Assembly (NCBI RefSeq): GCF_030036535.1
Contig: NZ_CP080388.1
Span: 62,001-126,000 of the forward strand
DNA length: 64,000 bases
Origin: Agrobacterium cucumeris
Lineage (GTDB): Bacteria > Pseudomonadota > Alphaproteobacteria > Rhizobiales > Rhizobiaceae
Direction of reading: 5' to 3'
The notes under the pieces were generated by a model. It did not search any database. It saw only the letters and a list, made by a program, of their open reading frames with translations, and was not told the origin of the DNA. Position numbers and translations under genes: made by a program. Of this stretch, positions 33,820-42,134 are shown piece after piece. The stretch's first letter is position 1. The number at the start of each line of letters is the position of its first letter.

Positions 33820-36800
33820 ATGAATTACATCGAGCCAGTCGAAACCCTCATAACCCGGCTTCATCAAAACAATATCCGTGTCTGGATCGACGCCGGCAGC
33901 CTGAAATGCTCGGACCCTGACGGTCGCCTGAACGATGCCGTGATGAGCGAAATCCGGACCAGAAAAAACGACATTCTGGCATTCCTCAACATGGCGCACG
34001 CGGAGGCCGGTGCACCCGGCCAGAACAATATTCCTGCCCGCCACGAGACCCGCCCGCCGCTTTCATTCGCCCAGGAAAGACTGTGGCTGATCGACCAGAT
34101 CTATCCGGGCTCTGCATTGCATCACATCTGCATTGCGCTCGACGTTCAAGGCACCCTCGACCTCGATGCGCTGAGGGCGGCGCTTGCCGCTGTCATGAAC
34201 CGCCACGCGGTGCTTCGCGCCCGCATATACAGCGACAAGGGCGTGCCCGGACAAACCATATCCGCAGATTGTGACACGCCTTTTTCCGTCGTCAGTATTT
34301 CACCTGCCGATGCGGCAATCGAAGATGTCATTCATGCGGAAACGAGCAGACCCTTCGATCTTGCCGCCGAACCGCCCATCCGCCTGCTCGTCGTCAAGTG
34401 CGGCGATGGCCGCCATGTCCTCGTTTTTACGCTGCACCACATATGCGCCGACGGCTGGTCCACTGAAATCCTGCTGAGAGACCTCGGCGCGTTTTACAGC
34501 GCGCAGGTGTTTGGCAGCGCGACGCCGGAAGCTGCGTTGCCGATACAATATGGCGACTTCGCCGCATGGCAGCGCCAGCGTCTGGCGGCGGAAACGGCAG
34601 GAGCACTCGAGGAATTCTGGAAGCAGCACCTTTCGCAGCCTTTGCAGACAACGCAGCTGGTAACGGACATGGCGCGCACTGCAGGCCATGGCCATGCAGG
34701 TGAACTGCATGACTTCTCGATCGACAAAGCGACGGCCGATGCGCTGCGCAAGATTGCCGCAGCGCATGGCACGACGCTGTTCACGGCGCTTTTTACCGCC
34801 TTTAACCTGCTGATCCACCGCTATACCGGGCAGACCGATCTGGTGATCGGCACGCCCGTCGCCAGCCGCCCGCATGTGGAGACGGAAGATCTGGTCGGGC
34901 TGTTCGTCAATCCTCTCCCCGTCAGATCGCGTGTCGATCCCTACGGCAATTTTGAAAAGGCCCTGCGGCAAACACATGAGACCCTGCAGCAGGTCATCAG
35001 CCATCAGGACATGCCGTTCGAGCGCATCGTCGATATGGTCGGCGTGCAACGCGACCCCGACAGCCACCCGCTGTTTCAGATAAAATTTCAGCTCGACGCA
35101 GCACCACGCGAGCGCATCCGGCTTCCCGGGCTGGAAATGCGCCGGCTGGCGCGCCAGGACAAGGTTTCGAGGCTCGACCTGTGCCTTGATCTACGCGAGA
35201 CGGAGGCCGGGCTTTCCGGCACGGTCGAATACAAGACCGCACTGTTCTACGCCGAGACGATCGGCCGGTTCGCCAGCCATTTCCAGCAACTGCTGAAATC
35301 CATCATCGCCAACCCCTCCCTGCCGATCGCAACCCTTGCGCTTTTGACACGGGAAGAACAACAGCAGCGGGTTTGCGACTTCAACAGCACGGCGCAGGAA
35401 AACGCTGGCCCGCACTACTTTCATGAGCTGTTCGAAGCGCATGTGGCGCGCGCGCCGGACGCCGTGGCACTCATCATGCCGTGCGCGGAAACTGATGGCA
35501 TCCTGACATATGGCGAACTCAACGCGCGCGCAAACAGGCTGGCGCGGCTGTTGCAGCGTAAAGGCGTTACGCCGGAAACCGTCGTCGCAATCTCGTTGCC
35601 GCGCGGTTTCGACATGATCGTCGCCTGGCTTGCGGTCTGGAAAGCAGGCGGTGCCTATCTGCCTCTCGATCCGGATTATCCCGCGGAGCGGATTGGCGCG
35701 ATGCTGTCGGATGCACGCGCCCGGCTTGTCGTCAGCCACAGCTCGATCGATCTCCCAGCGACAGCCGACCGGCTCAATCTGGATGAGGATTTCCCCCACG
35801 ACGAACGCGCCGACAATCTTGAAACGGTGACGCATCCGTCACAGCTGGCTTATGTGATCTACACGTCGGGATCGACAGGCAAGGCAAAGGGCGTCCTTGT
35901 CGATCATAGCGGGTTGATCAATCTGACGAGGGACAAGATCCGCGCCTGCGACATCAGGCCCGGCGATTGTGTGCTGCAATTCTTCAGCTTCAGTTTTGAT
36001 GCCTCCATTCCCGAACTCGTCATGAGTCTCGGCGCCGGCGCCAGACTTCTCCTTCTGCCCGGATATGCGACGCTTCCCGGCGCCGAACTGGCCGATATCC
36101 TGCACACGCGACAGGTAACGCACCTGACGATGACGCCATCCGCCCTGCTTTCCCTGCCGGTCGACGATCTGCCATCGCTGCGCACCGTTCTGGTCGGGGG
36201 AGAGGTTCCGATGCCGGAACTCATCGAAAGATGGGGAAAGAACCGTCGTTTCATCAATGCCTATGGCCCCACCGAAACCACCGTCAATGCCAGCATGGTC
36301 GACATGGGAGGCGGGCGTGCCGGCCTGCCGGTGCTGAGGCCTGCGGCAAACAAGCAGCTCTATGTGCTGGATGATAATCTCGAGCTGTTGCCCTTCGGCG
36401 TGCCGGGAGAACTTCATATCGGCGGTTGCGGCATTGCCCGCGGTTATCACGACCGGGCGGCGCTGACGGCCGAACGTTTCGTTCCCGATCCATTTGCCAC
36501 AAACGGGAGAGCGGGCGTGCTCTACCGCACCGGCGATCGCGCCATGCTGCTTGCCGATGGCCGGATACACGTGTCAGGGCGGCTGGACAGCCAGGTCAAG
36601 ATCCGTGGATACCGCATTGAGCCCGGGGAAATAGAGGCCGGCCTGCTTGCCCACCCGTTCATCGTTTCGGCGACTGTGGCGGTACGTGACGACGGACGCG
36701 GCGGCAAAAGGCTCGCCGCCTATGCGGTTCCCCAAACCGATCAAGACGTGGCAGTCAGACCCACGCCGTCGGAGATCCGCGCATGGCTGGCACACCGCCT

Positions 36801-38388
36801 GCCGAAATTCCTTGTGCCCGACACGTTCGACTGGCTTGACGCGTTGCCGCTCACCGTGAACGGCAAGATCGATCCCTCAAGGCTTCCCGCGCCGCGCGCC
36901 GAAACAAACCCCGATGGCCGGGCGCCGGAAGGCGAAATGGAAACCCGGATAGCCAGCGCATTCGGGCATGTTCTGAATATTGATCAGGTTGCCGCAACCG
37001 ATGACTTCTTCGCGCTTGGCGGCCACTCGCTGCTGGCCACGCGTTTCTGCGCCGTCGCGAAAGAAAAATTCGGACTCGATATCGGCGTTCTCGATCTTTT
37101 CAATGCCTCCACAGTGGAAGCGTTGGCGAACCGCCTGCGGACCAGAGACGCCGGCGATAGCGGCAGCGACGAAGAAACCCTGCTGCTGAAGCGCGACATA
37201 AAGCTGGATGACGCAATCCGCCCGAGTGCGACGGCAAGAGCGGAAAGCGGTACCGCCCACGTCTTCCTGACGGGCGCGACCGGCTTTCTCGGCACCTATC
37301 TGCTCCACGAGCTGCTTCGCGCCCCTGCGAGAAAAGTCACCTGCCTGGTGCGTGGCGATGACGGAATGAACCGCCTGCGGCAGGCCTTCCGGCAATATGA
37401 CCTGCCCCAATCCGTGCTGACGGAACGTGTGACGACTTTGACGGGCGAGCTTTCCAAACCAAATCTCGGGCTAGCCGCGGCAGACTACGACCATATTGTC
37501 CGGAATGCCGACTGCATTTTCCACAATGGCGCGGAAGTGCACCATCTGCATCGGTATGAGCGGTTGCGCGAGACCAATGTGCTTGGAACCCGCGAAGTTC
37601 TCAAACTGGCCTGCGCCGGGGCGGGGCGGCATGTTCATTACATCTCGACACTCAGTGCGCTGACGCCGCGCCGCGGTTCCGGCAGCGATGCCAGACCTGT
37701 CTGCGAACTGGAGAGCGTGGAAGGGTTTGCCCCACCCGCCGGCGGTTACAACCGGAGCAAATGGGTGGCGGAGCATCTCGTCAACGAAGCCGGAAAGCGG
37801 GGATTGCCGGTAACGATCTACCGGCCGGGAGCGATATCCGGCGACAGCGTTACCGGCGCCTTCAACGGCTCGGACATATTGTGCCGTCTGGTTCAGGCCT
37901 ATCTTTACACCGGCACAGCGCCAGAAGGCGAAAGACTGCTCGATATGCTGCCGGTCGACCATGTGGCCCGGGCGATTGTCCATCTTTCCGGCAAGCCGGC
38001 TTCGGCGGGACAAGTTTTCCATCTCATTCATTCCTCCCCCGTTTCAAGCGCCCGGCTCTTCGAGGCCTGCGAAATGGAGGGGATCGAGCTTGAGCGGGTT
38101 TCGCAGCGGGAATGGCAGGACATGCTGGGCGATGTGGCGCGTGGAACGCCAGACCACCCGCTTTATCCATTGCTGGGACTGCTGCGCTCGCCTTCCGCCG
38201 CCGGCAAGAGCGATGAAAAACAGACGCGCAACTTCGATTGCCACCTCACGCAGGCGGCAATGTCCGACGCACCATTCCGCGAACCGGCCCTGACATTCGA
38301 GCTTTTGCGAACATATCTGCGCGCATTTGCCAAGGCCAACTTTCTGAACGCGACGTCCGATGACGCGCGAAAGCAGGGTGAACGATGA
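33820..38388 (+). CDS. NRPS with TubC-type docking domain and reductive release: C-A-T-TD
   Basis: Terminating nonribosomal peptide synthetase of 1522 residues. Residues 1-58 match the TubC N-terminal docking fold (GRLNDAVMSEIRTRKNDILAFL), so it receives its substrate from another protein. The condensation domain has HHICADGWS near residue 207. The adenylation code read by eye from FDASIPEL, LTMTPSALL, VLVGGE and NAYGPTETTVN is DAPTLGAVNK. The Asp points to an alpha-amino acid, but I cannot name the residue. The carrier has LGGHSLLA near residue 1067. The C-terminal 370 residues form a thioester reductase with GATGFLG, NGAEVHHLH and YNRSK, releasing an aldehyde or alcohol with NADPH. Despite being the first plus-strand gene it probably acts last. 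It overlaps the methyltransferase gene as ATGA. Confidence 0.9.
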   Translation: MNYIEPVETLITRLHQNNIRVWIDAGSLKCSDPDGRLNDAVMSEIRTRKNDILAFLNMAHAEAGAPGQNNIPARHETRPPLSFAQERLWLIDQIYPGSALHHICIALDVQGTLDLDALRAALAAVMNRHAVLRARIYSDKGVPGQTISADCDTPFSVVSISPADAAIEDVIHAETSRPFDLAAEPPIRLLVVKCGDGRHVLVFTLHHICADGWSTEILLRDLGAFYSAQVFGSATPEAALPIQYGDFAAWQRQRLAAETAGALEEFWKQHLSQPLQTTQLVTDMARTAGHGHAGELHDFSIDKATADALRKIAAAHGTTLFTALFTAFNLLIHRYTGQTDLVIGTPVASRPHVETEDLVGLFVNPLPVRSRVDPYGNFEKALRQTHETLQQVISHQDMPFERIVDMVGVQRDPDSHPLFQIKFQLDAAPRERIRLPGLEMRRLARQDKVSRLDLCLDLRETEAGLSGTVEYKTALFYAETIGRFASHFQQLLKSIIANPSLPIATLALLTREEQQQRVCDFNSTAQENAGPHYFHELFEAHVARAPDAVALIMPCAETDGILTYGELNARANRLARLLQRKGVTPETVVAISLPRGFDMIVAWLAVWKAGGAYLPLDPDYPAERIGAMLSDARARLVVSHSSIDLPATADRLNLDEDFPHDERADNLETVTHPSQLAYVIYTSGSTGKAKGVLVDHSGLINLTRDKIRACDIRPGDCVLQFFSFSFDASIPELVMSLGAGARLLLLPGYATLPGAELADILHTRQVTHLTMTPSALLSLPVDDLPSLRTVLVGGEVPMPELIERWGKNRRFINAYGPTETTVNASMVDMGGGRAGLPVLRPAANKQLYVLDDNLELLPFGVPGELHIGGCGIARGYHDRAALTAERFVPDPFATNGRAGVLYRTGDRAMLLADGRIHVSGRLDSQVKIRGYRIEPGEIEAGLLAHPFIVSATVAVRDDGRGGKRLAAYAVPQTDQDVAVRPTPSEIRAWLAHRLPKFLVPDTFDWLDALPLTVNGKIDPSRLPAPRAETNPDGRAPEGEMETRIASAFGHVLNIDQVAATDDFFALGGHSLLATRFCAVAKEKFGLDIGVLDLFNASTVEALANRLRTRDAGDSGSDEETLLLKRDIKLDDAIRPSATARAESGTAHVFLTGATGFLGTYLLHELLRAPARKVTCLVRGDDGMNRLRQAFRQYDLPQSVLTERVTTLTGELSKPNLGLAAADYDHIVRNADCIFHNGAEVHHLHRYERLRETNVLGTREVLKLACAGAGRHVHYISTLSALTPRRGSGSDARPVCELESVEGFAPPAGGYNRSKWVAEHLVNEAGKRGLPVTIYRPGAISGDSVTGAFNGSDILCRLVQAYLYTGTAPEGERLLDMLPVDHVARAIVHLSGKPASAGQVFHLIHSSPVSSARLFEACEMEGIELERVSQREWQDMLGDVARGTPDHPLYPLLGLLRSPSAAGKSDEKQTRNFDCHLTQAAMSDAPFREPALTFELLRTYLRAFAKANFLNATSDDARKQGER

Positions 38389-39281
38389 GCACAGTCATAT
38401 CAAGCGAAGCCGGCAATTACGACCATTGGGCCTGGCTCTACAACCACACGCTTGGCCCGCGCTATAGCGAGCAGAAGATCGAGCCCCTGGCACGCGCGGT
38501 TCTTTCGCAACTGCCCGACGGCGCTTCGGTTCTCGATCTCTGCTGCGGAACGGGACATCTTGCAAAGCTGATGGCTGCGCGCGGATATGCCGTGACCGGG
38601 CTGGATGGTTCGCAGGACATGATAAACCATGCCCGCGGCAATGCGCCCGATCTTGAATTCGTTCTGGGGGACGCAAGGGATTTCACCTTTGAACACCCCT
38701 TTGACGGCGTGGTGTGCACCAGCGCATCGTTGAACCACATCCAGAATCCCGAAGACCTGCGGAAGGTTTTTTCAAGCGTTCGCCGTTGCCTGAAGGATGA
38801 CGGAATTTTTGCTTTCGACATAAACCATCCCGGCCAGATGGTGCGCTACTGGCGCGATGTGCCGGCTGAGGGTGAACTCACCGACGATTATGCCTGGCTG
38901 ATCACGCCTCGTTATAATTCACGGTCGAACGAGGGGTCCTTCACGGTTGAAATCCATACGAGGTCAAAAGAGGCGGGCTTCTCCCCGGTGGAGGCGGCAT
39001 ACAGGCTGGCGGCCCGGCTGCTTTCCAATCGCCGGCGGCTCGCTCTCATCGCCCGCTTCGGCATTCCCGGAAAGAACTGGCAGCGTCACTCCGTGACCAA
39101 CCCTGTCTGGGGGCACAATCTGGAAACCGTGACCGAACTTCTCCGGGCATCGGGCTTTTCGGTGAAAATGCGAAGCACCGATGGCGGTCCGGTGACCGAC
39201 GAGAGGGCGGTCTACTTCCTCTGCACGAAGATTGCCGGCGACGGCGCGGGGCAGGAAGTCACACAGGAGGCCGTCGAATGA
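38385..39281 (+). CDS. SAM-dependent methyltransferase
   Basis: Class I methyltransferase of 298 residues. The SAM loop is VLDLCCGTGHLAKLM near residue 45, followed by VTGLDGSQDMI and the FEHPFDGVVCT strand. It likely methylates the nascent or finished product on nitrogen or oxygen; the acceptor cannot be inferred. It overlaps both neighbours by four bases (ATGA at each end), placing it in a tightly coupled unit with the releasing NRPS and the aminotransferase. Confidence 0.85.
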   Translation: MSTVISSEAGNYDHWAWLYNHTLGPRYSEQKIEPLARAVLSQLPDGASVLDLCCGTGHLAKLMAARGYAVTGLDGSQDMINHARGNAPDLEFVLGDARDFTFEHPFDGVVCTSASLNHIQNPEDLRKVFSSVRRCLKDDGIFAFDINHPGQMVRYWRDVPAEGELTDDYAWLITPRYNSRSNEGSFTVEIHTRSKEAGFSPVEAAYRLAARLLSNRRRLALIARFGIPGKNWQRHSVTNPVWGHNLETVTELLRASGFSVKMRSTDGGPVTDERAVYFLCTKIAGDGAGQEVTQEAVE

Positions 39282-40753
39282 ATATTCACAACAATCCCGG
39301 CCCAGCGACTGCCCCCGCGACCGACCCTGTCACCACAATCGTTGCCAGCTTCAATCTCAAGACACCGGGTTCGAAGCGCGCCGCCGCCTATAACCGGGAT
39401 TTCCTTTCGGACAAGAGCTCGATCGGCCTTCCCTTCACGATGCAAACCAAAGAGGCCCTGTATCCCATCGTCGCCACCCACGCGGAAGGCGCCTATTTGC
39501 AGGACATCGACAACAACAGATATGTCGATATTCTCATGGGCCTCGGGACCAATCTCTTCGGCCATAATCCGTCCTTTATCCGCACGGCAATCGAAGCGCA
39601 GCTGGCCAAGGGCTTTGCACTTGGGCCGCAATCGGATCTGGCCGGCGAGACCGCGGAACTGTTTTGCCGCATCACCGGAAAAGACCGCGTCACATTCAGC
39701 AATACCGGCACCGAAGCCGTGCAGACGGCCATGCGCATCGCCCGTGCAGCAACGGGGCGCGACAAGATCGTGCTGTTTACAGGTTCGTATCACGGCCATT
39801 CCGACCCTGCCCTACATAAGGCGACCAAACTGGAATATATCCGCAGGGGCGCGTTGCTGCGGTCTCATCCGGCATGGCTGGTGGCGCTGAAGCCGCTCCT
39901 GAAACGCATGGTGCTGACGAAAGCAGTTCCCGGCTTTTCGGGCGTCGCCCCTTCCTCCGCTCGCGATATCGTGCTGCTGGAATACGGCAATCCCCGCTCC
40001 ATCGATTATATCAGGCGTCACGGCGAAAGCCTTGCCGGTGTGCTCGTCGAGCCCGTTCAGAGCCGGAACCCGGAACTGCAGCCGCGCGAGTTTCTGCATG
40101 AGTTGCGAAGCGTGACCCAAAAGACCGGAAGCGCGCTGATATTCGACGAGATGATCACCGGCTTCCGCGTCGCACCCGGCGGCGCGCAGTCCCATTTCGG
40201 CATAGATGCTGATATTGCCACCTATGGCAAAATCGCCGGCGGCGGGTTGCCGCTGTCGCTCATCGCCGGCAAGGGGCGGTTCATGGATTTCGTCGATGGC
40301 GGAGCATGGGCTTACGGCGACAGCTCCTTCCCGAAAGTGGCCCCGACATTTTTTGCCGGAACCTATTGCCGCCATCCGCTGGCGCTCGCAGCCGCAAAGG
40401 CGGTTGCGACGCGGTTGCTGGAAAACGGACCGGCCCTGCAAGAAAGCCTCAACGCCAGGACCCAGGCATTCGTGGAACGGCTGAACGGCACGCTCAGGGA
40501 TGCGGGGTTGCCCGTTGCGTTCATGAGCTTCGGTTCGTTCTTTGCCATATCCGCTGCCCGCAGCCGCATCTCGCCGCAGGCTGTCACCATGCTCTCCTTC
40601 CTTCTTCTGACCTCCGGCGTTCACCTTCGTGCCGGAGATCGCGGCGGTTTTCTCTCAACCGCCCACAGCGATGACGACATTACCTTTGTTCACGACGCTG
40701 TTCTGCAAGGCCTGACGGCTCTGGCGGACCATCGTCTTATCGACAGACATTGA
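39278..40753 (+). CDS. Class III aminotransferase (glutamate-1-semialdehyde aminotransferase-like), free-standing AMT
   Basis: PLP-dependent aminotransferase of 491 residues. The PLP lysine is in ATYGKIAGGGLPLS near residue 317, with LIFDEMITGFRVAPGGAQ before it, and FSNTGTEAVQTAMRIAR and GSYHGHSD nearer the N-terminus. This subgroup includes the AMT domains embedded in mycosubtilin-, iturin- and microcystin-type synthases, which turn a beta-ketoacyl carrier into a beta-amino acid. Here it is a separate protein in the same operon as PKS2, whose ketoreductase looks dead. That combination suggests beta-amination in trans. A role in making an unusual amino acid monomer is the alternative. Confidence 0.87.
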   Translation: MNIHNNPGPATAPATDPVTTIVASFNLKTPGSKRAAAYNRDFLSDKSSIGLPFTMQTKEALYPIVATHAEGAYLQDIDNNRYVDILMGLGTNLFGHNPSFIRTAIEAQLAKGFALGPQSDLAGETAELFCRITGKDRVTFSNTGTEAVQTAMRIARAATGRDKIVLFTGSYHGHSDPALHKATKLEYIRRGALLRSHPAWLVALKPLLKRMVLTKAVPGFSGVAPSSARDIVLLEYGNPRSIDYIRRHGESLAGVLVEPVQSRNPELQPREFLHELRSVTQKTGSALIFDEMITGFRVAPGGAQSHFGIDADIATYGKIAGGGLPLSLIAGKGRFMDFVDGGAWAYGDSSFPKVAPTFFAGTYCRHPLALAAAKAVATRLLENGPALQESLNARTQAFVERLNGTLRDAGLPVAFMSFGSFFAISAARSRISPQAVTMLSFLLLTSGVHLRAGDRGGFLSTAHSDDDITFVHDAVLQGLTALADHRLIDRH

Positions 40754-40767
40754 TCGGAGTGACCACC

Positions 40768-41007
40768 ATGAGTTCCCAGACCCCGGCTGAAGACCTGCAC
40801 TACAACGTCGTGATCAGCGACGAGGAGCGATATTCGATATGGCCGGTCTACAAGGCGGTCCCGACAGGGTGGCGACCGAGCGGCTTTTCCGGATCGAAGC
40901 AGGCGTGCCTCGATCATATCGAGGTGGAGTGGACCGACATGCGCCCCTTGAGTTTGCGGCGGCTGATGGACGGCGAGGCAGTAAACACAACCAGCGTGCA
41001 AGAATAG
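40768..41007 (+). CDS. MbtH-like protein
   Basis: A 79-residue chaperone-like protein that binds adenylation domains and helps them fold or work. The signature runs from EERYSIWP through PTGWRPSGF and KQACLDHI to WTDMRPLSLRR, all present and in order. The start at 40768 has GGAG eight bases upstream; six codons of upstream open frame are ignored. One copy probably serves several of the six adenylation domains of the cluster. Confidence 0.95.
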   Translation: MSSQTPAEDLHYNVVISDEERYSIWPVYKAVPTGWRPSGFSGSKQACLDHIEVEWTDMRPLSLRRLMDGEAVNTTSVQE

Positions 41008-41018
41008 GACGTGACCCC

Positions 41019-41537
41019 ATGGACGACCAACCATGGCCAAGCCCGGTGCCCCGCGAGGACGCCGGACCGGACAGGGACTGGCTTGCGCAGGATGCCATTC
41101 TTGATCTGCTCCTGCCGGAGGCACTGGCACCGGTAATGGTGCCGGAAGAACACGAAAGAGCCCGCCTGCAGCACATCATCTGCGAGGCGCTCGAAGCGTT
41201 CACGCTGCATCATCCCGAATGCCGCGCGCGCATCGCCGCGCTTCTGGGCAACATGGAAAAGCCGATGTCAGACCCCGGCGTCGTGGATATCAGCGGCCTG
41301 CCGCTGACGTCCTTTCACGCCAATGACTACGACCGGTATTTCCGCGTGAACCGCATTACCACTGCCCAGCCCGCCCATGTTCTGCTGCGCAGCTTCCTGC
41401 AGGTCGCGCTGTCGGTTACCGATCTTTTCTGCCGGGCGCCACACCTGTCGGAAAAGGCCGCTAAAGCCCAGTTTGATGGTTTTAAGGTTCATGCAAGGCT
41501 TCTTGCAAGGTGCTTTGGCGTGGAGTGTGCAAGATGA
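41019..41537 (+). CDS. Protein of unknown function, biosynthetic operon
   Basis: A 172-residue soluble protein I do not recognise. It starts with ATG 41019 (MDDQPWPSP), just after the MbtH gene, with AGGA upstream. The open frame extends further upstream but through the MbtH gene in another phase. The N-terminus is proline- and acid-rich, then come mostly helical stretches: ERARLQHIICEALEAFTLHH and HVLLRSFLQVALSVTDLFC. A DISGLPLTSFHANDYDRYFR segment has aromatic and charged residues. It overlaps the next unknown gene as ATGA, so the two products probably act together. Position between MbtH and PKS2 implies tailoring or monomer supply. Confidence 0.75.
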   Translation: MDDQPWPSPVPREDAGPDRDWLAQDAILDLLLPEALAPVMVPEEHERARLQHIICEALEAFTLHHPECRARIAALLGNMEKPMSDPGVVDISGLPLTSFHANDYDRYFRVNRITTAQPAHVLLRSFLQVALSVTDLFCRAPHLSEKAAKAQFDGFKVHARLLARCFGVECAR

Positions 41538-42097
41538 CCATTGCTTCCCCCTCGCCTTCCCGGATCTGGCGCGAATTCCACTGGGCGTTCTTCATGAACG
41601 TGCAGGGGCTGGTTCTGTGCCTTCGTCGTTTCAATATGCAGGTGCATGAGGGCAACCATGCCGAAGCGGACAGGGAATTGCGGGCCGCCGCGGTGCTTCT
41701 GCGCACATCTGCCAGCTCCATGGACCTCGCCGCAAGCTTCAGCAAGGCGGATTACGAAAATACCATCCGCGTGTCCATGACGCCGCCATCAGTCGAATCC
41801 GATGATTTCAGCGGGCTGATGTCGTTTGATCATGCCGTCCTCATTCAGGTCTGGCGTGAAATGAAGGACGTGTTCGCCACCCTGCCGGTCGAACTCCATG
41901 ACGCACACGCGGAATTCGTCGCAGCCTACAAATATCTGGCGGAAGGGCATGTCGGCGTCTGCTCACGTTTCGTCGGCTCCGACGCCGGAAGCCTGCGATA
42001 CGGCGACCGGAAGGCAATCGATACGCTCCAGCGTTTCGAACGCGGTCGCCTCGGCATGATCGATCCGCCCAAAAAAGGCTGCCCGTTCCACAAGTAA
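41534..42097 (+). CDS. Protein of unknown function paired with the preceding gene
   Basis: A 187-residue, largely helical protein without a recognised family. It opens MTIASPSPSRIWREFHWAFF. Notable segments are the helix EADRELRAAAVLLRTSASSM, YENTIRVSMTPP, LMSFDHAVLIQVWREMKDVF and GVCSRFVGSDAGSLRYGDRK, ending with KKGCPFHK. The histidines and the arrangement of helices faintly recall all-helical heme or metal oxygenases of the tryptophan-dioxygenase type, but this is only an impression. It overlaps the previous gene by ATGA and lies 37 bases before PKS2. It could make or modify a precursor together with its partner. Confidence 0.75.
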   Translation: MTIASPSPSRIWREFHWAFFMNVQGLVLCLRRFNMQVHEGNHAEADRELRAAAVLLRTSASSMDLAASFSKADYENTIRVSMTPPSVESDDFSGLMSFDHAVLIQVWREMKDVFATLPVELHDAHAEFVAAYKYLAEGHVGVCSRFVGSDAGSLRYGDRKAIDTLQRFERGRLGMIDPPKKGCPFHK

Positions 42098-42134
42098 CGT
42101 GCGTGTTCAATTTCTAATCCAGCGAGAACTGCAT

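Noticed and set aside
33820..38388. Direct use of beta-alanine from PanD by the terminal adenylation domain
   Set aside because: The first code position is Asp, which normally binds an alpha-amino group; known beta-alanine codes lack it. The panD link is therefore left open.
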